This document shows positions 1-6,824 of a stretch of DNA of 12,395 bases, piece by piece. The notes under the pieces are model-generated. The model was not told where the DNA came from. It made no database searches and was given only the letters and a program-made list of their open reading frames with translations. The position numbers and the translations under genes were made by a program. Each line of letters opens with the position of its first letter. Position 1 is the first letter of the stretch. The stretch covers positions 1 through 12,395 of the forward strand of contig JBAZTJ010000076.1 in the NCBI GenBank assembly GCA_041662005.1, given 5' to 3'. The stretch comes from DATHXC01 sp041662005 (GTDB taxonomy: Bacteria; Pseudomonadota; Gammaproteobacteria; Burkholderiales; Methylophilaceae).

Positions 1-1
1 G

Positions 2-472
2 GGTTGGCAACAGGGCAAAGATACGCGCATGATTCGTGAATCTTTACGCCCAGCAAATGTTGAACAATTTGTTGATGCCAATGGCACAACATATAGCCCT
101 GATTTAAAGCAGAACATTTTGTCCATGCGCGGAAATTACTATCTAAATTCAGGCAAAGTAAAAAGCAGCTTCGATACATACTCACAAAAAAGAACATGGG
201 GGAAGACCGAAGTAAAATCAAATGAGGTGCTTTATATTCCTTGGCCTATCATTTCATGGGCGAAGCCTATCCCTGGAGATATGTATACGGTGACCGCAAA
301 GACAGAAGGAGGGGCTCGTTTTAGATTTCAGGTTGGCAGCTTCAATTCAGGCTTAATGGAAAATGGCGAAAGTAAATCATTTAAATGGCCACAAAGCTAC
401 TCTATGATTGTTGCAATAGAAAGTGGGATAGGTGAGGGATCAAGTGCTAGTGGTACCGTAATTAAACAGTAA
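2..472 (+). CDS. Partial unknown protein (C-terminal part; 5' end outside window)
   Basis: The frame is open from the left edge to a TAA at 470-472, giving about 156 residues. The first ATG is at 29, but no ribosome binding site precedes it and the nine codons before it are also open (reading GWQQGKDTR). I therefore treat this as the 3' part of a longer gene. The visible protein is rich in aromatic residues, Gly and Ser, with alternating hydrophobic stretches (for example VLYIPWPIISW and ARFRFQVGSF) that suggest a beta-rich domain near the C terminus. No signal peptide, transmembrane helix or catalytic motif is seen, and I do not recognise the family. The gene is followed by a strong terminator and converges on the secretin-like gene. 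Confidence 0.6.
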   Translation, partial: GWQQGKDTRMIRESLRPANVEQFVDANGTTYSPDLKQNILSMRGNYYLNSGKVKSSFDTYSQKRTWGKTEVKSNEVLYIPWPIISWAKPIPGDMYTVTAKTEGGARFRFQVGSFNSGLMENGESKSFKWPQSYSMIVAIESGIGEGSSASGTVIKQ

Positions 473-514
473 GTTATTTCCCTAGCTGTATCACATAACC
501 CTTCAGATTGAAGA

Positions 515-550
515 ATAAGGCCACAAAAGTTTTTGTGGCCTTATCTTTTT
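515..550. terminator. Strong hairpin terminator between convergent genes
   Basis: A perfect 14-bp inverted repeat (515-528 pairing with 531-544; arm ATAAGGCCACAAAA) has a GGCCAC core. It is followed on the plus strand by C and five T (546-550), the classic form of an intrinsic terminator for the gene ending at 472. The A-rich mirror on the other side could also stop transcripts from the minus-strand gene ending at 557, although the T run on that strand is broken (TTCTTC). Confidence 0.85.
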
Positions 551-556
551 AAGTAC

Positions 557-1369
557 TCAGTCAACCTTTATCATTACGGAGTCATTACCTTGCTGAGTTT
601 CAACTTGTCGACTGAGTATTGTCCGACTAACCTCATCCCTTGACTGCATCGTTCCACCCAAATCAAGCCACTGACCTGGCGTCACCCGGACAACTGTGGA
701 TAGCTCTTCAAAATCAATATAGTTAGTGGCATTAACATTAGCGATGCGCGGGGTGATTTCAAGCTCAACCTTATCCCCGATAGATCTAGGACGCACAGCA
801 AATCCGGTTGTAATTTCGTAAAACTGGGTTGTGCTCTGCAAATGCAGGTAGCGTTGCGAAAACTGTATCCATTGCTGGGTGTACGGTACAGACTGGCCAA
901 CTTTGATAAAAGCGCGCTCACCATCCATCACTGTCACAAACTCACTGCCCTGCCTGCTGAGACTGTTCTGACGCTGCCCGATTTCCAGCTGAACGCCTTC
1001 AGGGGCACCTCTCGGCACCTGCACATCGACATTACCTACACGCCGGCGACCACTTATGCCAATCTGGTCATGCTGGCTTTGCTGCATATTATCGTGGCTA
1101 ATGGTAATTCGCAGATTCCTTTTTTCCACATCCAACGTACCAACAACTTGCTCTATTATGGTCATCTGCTCCGGCGTCGCCCGAATCAGCAGGTTATTAT
1201 CAACTGCGCTGACACTGCCATCGTTACCCACCATAGGTTGTATGGCAGGCAAGATATCTTTGGCAAACCGGTGCTTTAGGGTAATGATCTTGAACTCGGC
1301 GTGCGCAATTGTGTGAGTTAAGCCCAGAATGAATATGGTCACACACACAAAATAATGCTTATAGCTCAT
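557..1369 (-). CDS. Exported short secretin-like protein
   Basis: 270 residues. Residues 1-24 form a signal peptide: a short positive start, a hydrophobic core, and a likely cleavage after AHA at 22-24. Residues 25-85 resemble the small N-domain of secretins (NolW/Secretin_N type), with the pattern HRFAKDILPAIQPMV, then NLLIRATPEQ and a hydrophobic helix. Residues 143-245 resemble the start of the secretin core: VMDGERAFIKVGQSVPY, then GFAVRPRSIGDKVELEITPRI, then VVRVTPGQWLDLGGTM, which matches the usual core pattern of 'GvxLxVxPxI' followed by 'xxdGqxxxlGG'. True outer-membrane secretins are normally 400-700 residues, with several N domains and a C-terminal lip and S-domain. Here the protein stops about 30 residues after the GG, so it probably cannot form a complete gated pore by itself. 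It is the last gene of the RoxA-like unit, 4 nt after the gene before it. An ATG start with a GGGG stretch about 10 nt upstream supports the chosen start. Similarity is by eye; exact role unknown. Confidence 0.75.
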   Translation of the reverse strand: MSYKHYFVCVTIFILGLTHTIAHAEFKIITLKHRFAKDILPAIQPMVGNDGSVSAVDNNLLIRATPEQMTIIEQVVGTLDVEKRNLRITISHDNMQQSQHDQIGISGRRRVGNVDVQVPRGAPEGVQLEIGQRQNSLSRQGSEFVTVMDGERAFIKVGQSVPYTQQWIQFSQRYLHLQSTTQFYEITTGFAVRPRSIGDKVELEITPRIANVNATNYIDFEELSTVVRVTPGQWLDLGGTMQSRDEVSRTILSRQVETQQGNDSVMIKVD

Positions 1370-1373
1370 ACTG

Positions 1374-1862
1374 TTATAACCCCAATGCCGTTATCGAAAT
1401 GGTATGACTGGTTTCCTGTAACAACTCATCAAAACGCATATTGAGCATGTTAACGGTTTCAATATCATCAAACGCATACTTAAAGCGTGCCTGATCAATA
1501 TGAAATCTGCGTAGATAGTGCCGCTGGTCAGCAATCACAAAATTATCTTTTGCAACCTTGGCATTGTCATTCGCCTGATAAACCGTCATAACATGGCTGT
1601 AAGTTACAAGCAGTTGAAATAGCCTAGGGCATTGGGTAATGAAATACCCGGCATCTTGCAGCACAATGACCAACTTGTTCTGGTGATCTTTAGCTAAAAA
1701 ATCGCGGATTAGTTCAAATCGCTTGAGGCTAGCGTAACCACCCTTGCCAAAATCCTGGTCAAAAATCAACAGCTCCCGCTCAGCCTTTTGTATCAACTGG
1801 TTCAGTGCAGCTTCATAGTTTTTTTCCCCAGTTAACACTGCATTTTCTATCAGCTCATTCAT
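1374..1862 (-). CDS. Conserved-looking protein of unknown function, PLD-like fold suspected
   Basis: 162 residues, cytoplasmic, with no signal or membrane segment. An N-terminal helix (1-30) is followed by a strand-like LLIFDQDF at 31-38, a basic helix at 45-60, a second strand KLVIVLQD at 63-70, and FVIADQRHYLRRFHID at 108-123. The alternating order, and a late segment of type 'FxIADxxxYxxRxxxD', resemble the half-domain of phospholipase-D-like proteins. The catalytic HxKxxxxD motif is absent, so enzyme activity of that type is not supported. I recall small proteins of this kind beside or fused to other genes in proteobacteria (possibly the DUF7931 group), but cannot confirm this. It lies 24 nt after the RoxA-like gene and 4 nt before the secretin-like gene, which argues for one transcript. 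The start ATG has only a weak ribosome binding site. Confidence 0.65.
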   Translation of the reverse strand: MNELIENAVLTGEKNYEAALNQLIQKAERELLIFDQDFGKGGYASLKRFELIRDFLAKDHQNKLVIVLQDAGYFITQCPRLFQLLVTYSHVMTVYQANDNAKVAKDNFVIADQRHYLRRFHIDQARFKYAFDDIETVNMLNMRFDELLQETSHTISITALGL

Positions 1863-1886
1863 CGCCAGTCTGCCATTTTCATTGTC

Positions 1887-3053
1887 TTAAAATTCCAAAT
1901 ACCCTGCCAGATACCATTCGTGCAATTGCTGCACAGTGATCATATCAGTATAAATTCCGGATGAAATGCGCTTAGTATCCGCAAGTCTGCGCATAATTGG
2001 TTCTGATGAGTGGGGCAGGTTTACCATCTCCCCATTCATAAAGTAATGATGCTGGTGAAACAGCATCTGGCTTTTCAAACTTAAGGCTATCCCACCCTTT
2101 TCCAGCCGTTTTTTAAATGCCGCCAAGCTAATGGCTCGGGGAGGGTCAAACACCACATGCGGTTTGGGTTCAGACAAATATTGGCCTAAGAACTGGGCAA
2201 CATCGGCACGCGTCCATTTAATCCCGCTCAGCATGCTAATAACCTGATCCAGCATTGCCGCGCCTATTTTTGCTGCGTGCCGTTGTGGTTCAAGAGCCGG
2301 ATCTTGATACATACCTTCTAAGACACACTTTTCCTGCAGGAAACTTAAAAACTCCGTACCAAGTTCCTGCGCTGATGGCGCACGAAAACCAATCGAATAA
2401 GTCATGCAATCCTCTAGTGCGATACCCCAGTGCGCCACATGCGGCGGCAGGTAGAGCGTGTCCCCTGCTTCCAGCGTCCACTCCTGGTCTGTATGAAAGT
2501 TTTGGAGTATGCGCAGCGGGGCCCCCTTAACCAAAGTCAGGTCTTGTTGCTCGCTGACGCGCCATATCCGCCGGCCCATCCCTTGCAGTAAAAATACATC
2601 ATAAGAGTCAAAGTGGGGTCCAACGCCGCCGCCATCTGGCGCATAACTCACCATCAGGTCATCCAGTCTGGCATGCGGGATAAAATCAAACTGTCGCAAT
2701 AAGTCCCGGCCTTCAGGCAAATGATGATTCAAACCTTGCACCAGCAAAGTCCAGTTTCTTTCTGGTAGTTTGCTGAAGCGTTTTTCCTCAAAAGGTCCTT
2801 GCTCCAATTGCCATCCGGCCTTGGTCTCCATTATCAATCTAGCCTGAGAGTCCTCTTCGCAGGCTAGACCGGCAAGCTCGTCGGCGTCCAATAGGCCAGT
2901 AAAACCCGGGATCGCGCCTCTAACCAGCAATGGCTTCTTTTGCCAGTACTCGGTCATAAACTGCCTGGGCGTAAGCTGCCCTAGCAGAGTTAATGGCAAC
3001 TCATGATGTTTTGTGATGGGATGATTTTTTTTCATATTTACATGATAGCGCAT
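1887..3053 (-). CDS. roxA: RoxA/YcfD-type cupin 2-oxoglutarate oxygenase (ribosomal protein uL16 arginine hydroxylase)
   Basis: Members of this JmjC/cupin-4 family use Fe(II), 2-oxoglutarate and O2. The E. coli enzyme hydroxylates an arginine of ribosomal protein L16. The protein aligns by eye with E. coli YcfD over its whole length: WQKKPLLVRGAIPGF near the start, ARLDDLMVSYAPDGGGVGPHFDSYDVFLLQG carrying the HxD iron ligands, GRRIWRV, then LEAGDTLYLPPHVAHWG carrying the distal His ligand, then SIGFRAPS. The C-terminal half matches the dimerisation and winged-helix region, including a late MNGEMV similar to the YANGEKI segment. Start choice is uncertain. The longest frame begins with TTG at 3068; ATG codons at 3053 and 3035 follow, and none has a good ribosome binding site. 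I use 3053, but 3035 (MKKNHP) would fit the family length as well. It is the first gene of a three-gene minus-strand unit and is divergent from the peroxiredoxin gene. Substrate assignment rests on family resemblance. Confidence 0.9.
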   Translation of the reverse strand: MRYHVNMKKNHPITKHHELPLTLLGQLTPRQFMTEYWQKKPLLVRGAIPGFTGLLDADELAGLACEEDSQARLIMETKAGWQLEQGPFEEKRFSKLPERNWTLLVQGLNHHLPEGRDLLRQFDFIPHARLDDLMVSYAPDGGGVGPHFDSYDVFLLQGMGRRIWRVSEQQDLTLVKGAPLRILQNFHTDQEWTLEAGDTLYLPPHVAHWGIALEDCMTYSIGFRAPSAQELGTEFLSFLQEKCVLEGMYQDPALEPQRHAAKIGAAMLDQVISMLSGIKWTRADVAQFLGQYLSEPKPHVVFDPPRAISLAAFKKRLEKGGIALSLKSQMLFHQHHYFMNGEMVNLPHSSEPIMRRLADTKRISSGIYTDMITVQQLHEWYLAGYLEF

Positions 3054-3113
3054 TGCTTTAAATATCAATAAATGAGGTAGAATTTATCCATCTCGTCATG
3101 GCGTATCCCCCTT

Positions 3114-3575
3114 ATGTTGCAGCTTGGCTCAGCCGCCCCGGATTTTTCTTTGCCTGACTCCGACATGGAGACGCTTAAGCTTTCCAAGTTCCGCGGTAAA
3201 AAGGTAGTTTTGTACTTTTATCCTAAGGATGACACACCCGGCTGCACAGTTGAGGCTATTGAGTTTAGTGACCTGGAAAATGAATTCATCAAGCACAACA
3301 CCATTATCATCGGCGTGAGCAAGGATGATTGCATGAGCCATGCTGCTTTTCGTGACAAGCATGGTCTTGCAGTAAACCTGCTCTCCGATGAAGATGGCAA
3401 AGTATGCGAGAAATACAAGGTTTGGCAAGAGAAAGAAAAAGATGGCATCAAGAAAATGGGCATTATGCGCTCAACCTTTGTCATTGATACAGATGGTATT
3501 TTGAGGCATATGCAATATGGGGTAATTGCCAAAGGCCATGCCGCTGAAATTCTTAATCTGATCAAAACACTTTAA
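3114..3575 (+). CDS. bcp: Thioredoxin-dependent peroxiredoxin, Bcp/PrxQ type
   Basis: 153 residues, the normal length for this cytoplasmic family, which reduces hydrogen peroxide and organic hydroperoxides. A thioredoxin-like fold starts at GSAAPDFSLPD. The catalytic signature YPKDDTPGCT gives Pro37, Thr41 and the peroxidatic Cys44, with the supporting Arg119 in RSTFVID. In E. coli Bcp a resolving cysteine lies five residues after the peroxidatic one. Here that site is Ile/Glu (TPGCTVEAIEF), so the protein must work as a 1-Cys enzyme or use Cys73 or Cys98; Cys98 corresponds to the third E. coli cysteine. ATG at 3114 fits the family start, although no clear ribosome binding site precedes it. 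It is followed after 40 nt by slyD and is probably transcribed with it. It is divergent from the RoxA-like gene, so both promoters must lie within or just around the short gap; TAGAAT at 3078-3083 is a weak -10 candidate. Confidence 0.95.
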   Translation: MLQLGSAAPDFSLPDSDMETLKLSKFRGKKVVLYFYPKDDTPGCTVEAIEFSDLENEFIKHNTIIIGVSKDDCMSHAAFRDKHGLAVNLLSDEDGKVCEKYKVWQEKEKDGIKKMGIMRSTFVIDTDGILRHMQYGVIAKGHAAEILNLIKTL

Positions 3576-3615
3576 AACCCCTATTAATTTAAAACTGGAC
3601 TTGAAAGAAAAGATT

Positions 3616-4095
3616 ATGCAAATTTCCATGAACACTGTTGTAACGATGACATATGAGCTTCGTGATTCCGAAGGTAATGTGCTTGAAGCCAGTGCCGACC
3701 CCGTAAGCTACCTGCATGGCGGGTACGACAATATCTTCCCGCGTGTGGAAGAGGAGCTGCATGGAAAATCTGTGGGCGATGTGGTTGAAATCACGCTGGA
3801 GCCTGCCGATGCATTTGGTGACTACGATGAAGAGCTGGTGCAGATCGAACCAGTATCCGCTTTCCCCAGCAAAGATATTAAAGTGGGTATGCAGTTTGAA
3901 GGTGAAGATGAAACTGGTGAAGTAATTTTATACACCATCACCAATATCGAGGATGGCAAGGCAGTCGTTGACGGTAACCACCCATGGGCTGGCGAGCGCG
4001 TGTTATTTAAAGCCACGGTCACCGCTGTACGTTCAGCCAGCAAAGAAGAAGTTGAGCATGAGCATGTGCACGGCGCGGGTGGCCATCACCACTAA
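3616..4095 (+). CDS. slyD: FKBP-type peptidyl-prolyl cis-trans isomerase, SlyD family
   Basis: 159 residues from ATG 3616. The frame extends to a TTG at 3601, but the ATG (MQISMN) has the purine run GAAAGAAAAG before it and matches the family start. SlyD is a cytoplasmic prolyl isomerase, chaperone and nickel-binding protein. Features in order: the FKBP strand VTMTYELRDSEGNVLEAS; SYLHGGYDNIFPRVEEELHGKSVGD, the conserved active-site region; an insert-in-flap chaperone domain starting at PADAFGDYDEELVQ; the return to FKBP at VDGNHPWAGERVLFKATV; and a C-terminal metal-binding tail EHEHVHGAGGHHH. The tail is shorter than in E. coli SlyD and has no cysteines, so nickel storage may be weaker. It lies 40 nt after bcp. 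A hairpin follows the stop codon. Confidence 0.95.
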   Translation: MQISMNTVVTMTYELRDSEGNVLEASADPVSYLHGGYDNIFPRVEEELHGKSVGDVVEITLEPADAFGDYDEELVQIEPVSAFPSKDIKVGMQFEGEDETGEVILYTITNIEDGKAVVDGNHPWAGERVLFKATVTAVRSASKEEVEHEHVHGAGGHHH

Positions 4096-4104
4096 TCAAC
4101 GTCA

Positions 4105-4136
4105 GGGAGTGCGTAACTATATGCTTAAGCACTCCC
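4105..4136. terminator. Possible hairpin between convergent slyD and GGDEF-EAL genes
   Basis: An 8-bp perfect inverted repeat, GGGAGTGC (4105-4112) with GCACTCCC (4129-4136), has a 16-nt loop. It starts 10 nt after the slyD stop and lies between two convergent genes (the second ends at 4158). Neither strand has a T run after the stem, so it is not a classic intrinsic terminator. It may slow polymerase or protect transcript ends. Confidence 0.35.
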
Positions 4137-4157
4137 AGCCAGCCCTCTCTCCACACA

Positions 4158-6767
4158 TTAACTTTCTTTAAATAAAAATAGCTGTTCAATTTCCCTTGCT
4201 GGCAAAGGTTTGCTAAAAAGGTAACCCTGAGCGGTGTCACATTTTTGCGCTTTCAAAAACGCTCTCTGCATTTCCGTTTCCACACCCTCAGCAACCAGTT
4301 CCAGCCCCAGATTGTGCGCTAGGGCAATAGTTGCAACACAAATTGCAGCATCGTTAGTATCCGTTTCAATGTCTTTAACAAAAGAGCGGTCTATTTTAAG
4401 CCGGTCGAATGGTAGCAGTTTCAAATAGCTCAGTGATGAGTACCCGGTGCCAAAGTCATCGATTGCAAGCTTGATCCCCAGTCCACGCAGCTTGTTCAGG
4501 AGCTCAATGGTTGCATCCGGGTTTTCCATCGCTACGCTTTCAGTAATCTCCAATTCCAGATCGCCCTTGTTTAAACCATATTGCTGCATGCTCTGGGCAA
4601 CCATATCCACCAGATTTTTTGCCTTCAATTGGCGTGCCGACAGGTTTACGGACATGCATATACCGGATATGCCCCTGTCTTGCCATACCTTAAGTTGCCG
4701 GCAAGCTTCTTTTAGCACCCACTCGCCTAGCGTTACAATCAAATCACTTTCTTCAGCAACAGGAATAAATTTAAGCGGCGGGATCAGGCCATGTTCCGGA
4801 TTTTGCCAACGCACCAAGGCTTCTACACCAGTCATGCGCCCGGTGAATAGATCAATCTGTGGTTGGTAATGAAGCACGAATTGCTGGTGTATGAGCGCAT
4901 GCCGCAGGCTATTCTGCATCTGCATTTTCTCACTTACCGCCAATTTCATTTCTTCTGTAAAAAACTGGTAGTTATTACGCCCTTTGCCTTTGGCAAAGTA
5001 CATTGCCGTATCTATATTCCGCAATAGCTCATCTACCGTGCCCCCATCGCCCGGGTACATGCCGATGCCAATACTCGGCGTAGAATGTAAATCGTGTCCT
5101 TCGATTAAATAAGGGCTGCCCAAAAGATTCATGATTTTTTCGGCCACGCTGGTCGCTACCATCTGGTTTTCAATGCCACTGAGAATCACAACAAACTCAT
5201 CTCCACCCAACCTGGCCACAATGTCGCTACTGCGTAAGCATGCGCTCAGCCTCTGGGCAACCTCTACCAGCAAAGCGTCACCTACATGGTGGCCCAGCGT
5301 ATCGTTGATTTCCTTAAAATGATCCATATCGATCATCATTACCGCGAGCCCATCATCATCGCCGGCAACATTGCTGATGGCCAGCTCAAGATGCAATTGC
5401 AGTGCTAGCCGATTTGGCAGGCTGGTAAGTGCATCATGGTGTGCTAAGTGATGAATGCGATCCTGAGCCACTTTGCGCTCACTGATATCACTAAAGGTAT
5501 GCACATAATAACTGGGGGTGCCGTGAGCATCAGGGACAGCATAGATAGTGAGCGATTTAGGATAAACCGAACCATCCTTACGACTCCCGATTACCTCGCC
5601 ATGCCAGAAGTTGGCTGCCTTTAAAGCCTGGCGAATATGCAACAAATCCGTAGAGGTTGTCTTACCCATGATGGCCACCTCAGCCGAGAGCCCGATGACA
5701 TCTTCCGCCAAGAACCCGGTCAGCTTGCTAAAGGCAGGATTGACCGAGACTATGGTTTCAGCCGTATCTGTGATGACAATTGCCTCATTGGAACCATCAA
5801 ATACGCTAGCTGCGAGCCTTAGCGCAGCATCCTGCGTTTTAATTTTCTTTATTTCCATCAACCAGACATACACCAGCCCCCCACAGAACAGGGAAAGCAT
5901 CACGCCTAAGCTTACATACCAGAACCTTTTCCCATCATCCTCACGTTGCCAGAATCCCCAGCCTTTTGCTGGCACTGCTGCAAGCTGCCAGAACTGCCCG
6001 CCTGGCAAAGCAATATCCAGCAATACCGGATTCTGCTGAAACATGGGGGCATTCCCGAAAACCATATCACCCTGCGCGCCCAGCCCGTTCTTGCCACGTA
6101 ATGCGTAGCTGATTTTGCTATCAGGATTTGCAATTCCGCTAGCCTGTAACAAAGCATCAGCATTCAGCACCACTGAAGCCAAGCCCCAATAGGAGTTTCC
6201 GCTATGGTCCGACGCATCAGAAGAGGTGTAAATCGGAAAGCGGTTAATCAACCCCCTGCCGCCCTGCACCAGATCAACCGGGCCAGCAAATACAAAATCG
6301 CGGGTCTCCATCATACGAACCACTGCATCACGTTGCTGGGGATTATCTAAGTAACGCAAGCCCATCGCTTTTTCGTTGCCTTGCAAGGGGAAAACATATT
6401 GAACGACGTTATCAGGGGCGACTGCGATATTCCTGACATATTTGCCATATACCAGAATACGGTTAGCCACACGGGCAATCTCATCCTGAGTGAATGCTGG
6501 ATTGGCTGAAATATAGCTGACGAGACCAAGTGAAAGATACACGGAACTATTGATTTCGCTTTCCAGCCGTGCACGGATCAAGCCCGCTTCTTTGGATACA
6601 TCGGCACGGGCCTGCTGCTGGAGTCGGCTGGCTTCAATAGAATTCAGGTAGCTAGTAAGGGCTAACAGCAACGCTGCCACGACAGCAGCAATTGCTAAAG
6701 GAACCAGCCTATCTCGATATGAGAGCCGGTCTTTTTTATGAATAGAAGTAATTGACTGATTGGGCAT
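4158..6767 (-). CDS. Membrane CHASE-PAS-GGDEF-EAL cyclic di-GMP synthase/phosphodiesterase
   Basis: 869 residues. Transmembrane helix 1 is near 21-41 and helix 2 near 283-305. The periplasmic part between them resembles a CHASE sensor domain (NPAFTQDEIARVANRI, and MGLRYLDNPQQRDAVVRM at about 135-152). A cytoplasmic PAS domain lies at about 318-432, ending in HTFSDISERK. The GGDEF domain (about 440-600) has an intact GGDEF at 521-525 and an inhibitory RxxD at 512-515 (RSSD), exactly five residues upstream. The EAL domain (about 615-865) has EAL at 649-651, Asn708, Glu740 in ELEITES, DDFGTG at 770-775, Lys791 and Glu827 in AEGVE, so the catalytic set looks complete. The protein can plausibly make and break cyclic di-GMP under control of an extracellular ligand; which activity dominates cannot be read from sequence. 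It follows mutS by 57 nt, with an AGG about 5 nt before the ATG. Family confidence is high; the sensor ligand is unknown. Confidence 0.92.
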   Translation of the reverse strand: MPNQSITSIHKKDRLSYRDRLVPLAIAAVVAALLLALTSYLNSIEASRLQQQARADVSKEAGLIRARLESEINSSVYLSLGLVSYISANPAFTQDEIARVANRILVYGKYVRNIAVAPDNVVQYVFPLQGNEKAMGLRYLDNPQQRDAVVRMMETRDFVFAGPVDLVQGGRGLINRFPIYTSSDASDHSGNSYWGLASVVLNADALLQASGIANPDSKISYALRGKNGLGAQGDMVFGNAPMFQQNPVLLDIALPGGQFWQLAAVPAKGWGFWQREDDGKRFWYVSLGVMLSLFCGGLVYVWLMEIKKIKTQDAALRLAASVFDGSNEAIVITDTAETIVSVNPAFSKLTGFLAEDVIGLSAEVAIMGKTTSTDLLHIRQALKAANFWHGEVIGSRKDGSVYPKSLTIYAVPDAHGTPSYYVHTFSDISERKVAQDRIHHLAHHDALTSLPNRLALQLHLELAISNVAGDDDGLAVMMIDMDHFKEINDTLGHHVGDALLVEVAQRLSACLRSSDIVARLGGDEFVVILSGIENQMVATSVAEKIMNLLGSPYLIEGHDLHSTPSIGIGMYPGDGGTVDELLRNIDTAMYFAKGKGRNNYQFFTEEMKLAVSEKMQMQNSLRHALIHQQFVLHYQPQIDLFTGRMTGVEALVRWQNPEHGLIPPLKFIPVAEESDLIVTLGEWVLKEACRQLKVWQDRGISGICMSVNLSARQLKAKNLVDMVAQSMQQYGLNKGDLELEITESVAMENPDATIELLNKLRGLGIKLAIDDFGTGYSSLSYLKLLPFDRLKIDRSFVKDIETDTNDAAICVATIALAHNLGLELVAEGVETEMQRAFLKAQKCDTAQGYLFSKPLPAREIEQLFLFKES

Positions 6768-6778
6768 AAACCTGACCG

Positions 6779-6784
6779 ATTATA
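6779..6784 (-). promoter_or_regulatory. TATAAT -10-like hexamer ahead of the CHASE-GGDEF-EAL gene
   Basis: A perfect TATAAT reads on the minus strand in the 57-nt gap after mutS. TTATTT sits 17 nt upstream as a poor -35. A start site about 7 nt downstream would leave a leader of only about 5 nt before the ATG, overlapping the ribosome binding site. A separate promoter is therefore possible but doubtful. Confidence 0.2.
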
Positions 6785-6824
6785 ATTTCAAACTACGCAA
6801 CAAATAACCATCTATATTCTAAGC

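Noticed and set aside
842..1279. Plus-strand open frame of 145 codons opposite the secretin-like gene
   Set aside because: Fully antisense to a gene with a signal peptide and recognisable domains; the translation shows no family features.
4052..4095. Histidine-rich end of slyD as an artificial His tag or cloning scar
   Set aside because: The EHEHVHGAGGHHH tail is typical of natural SlyD proteins.
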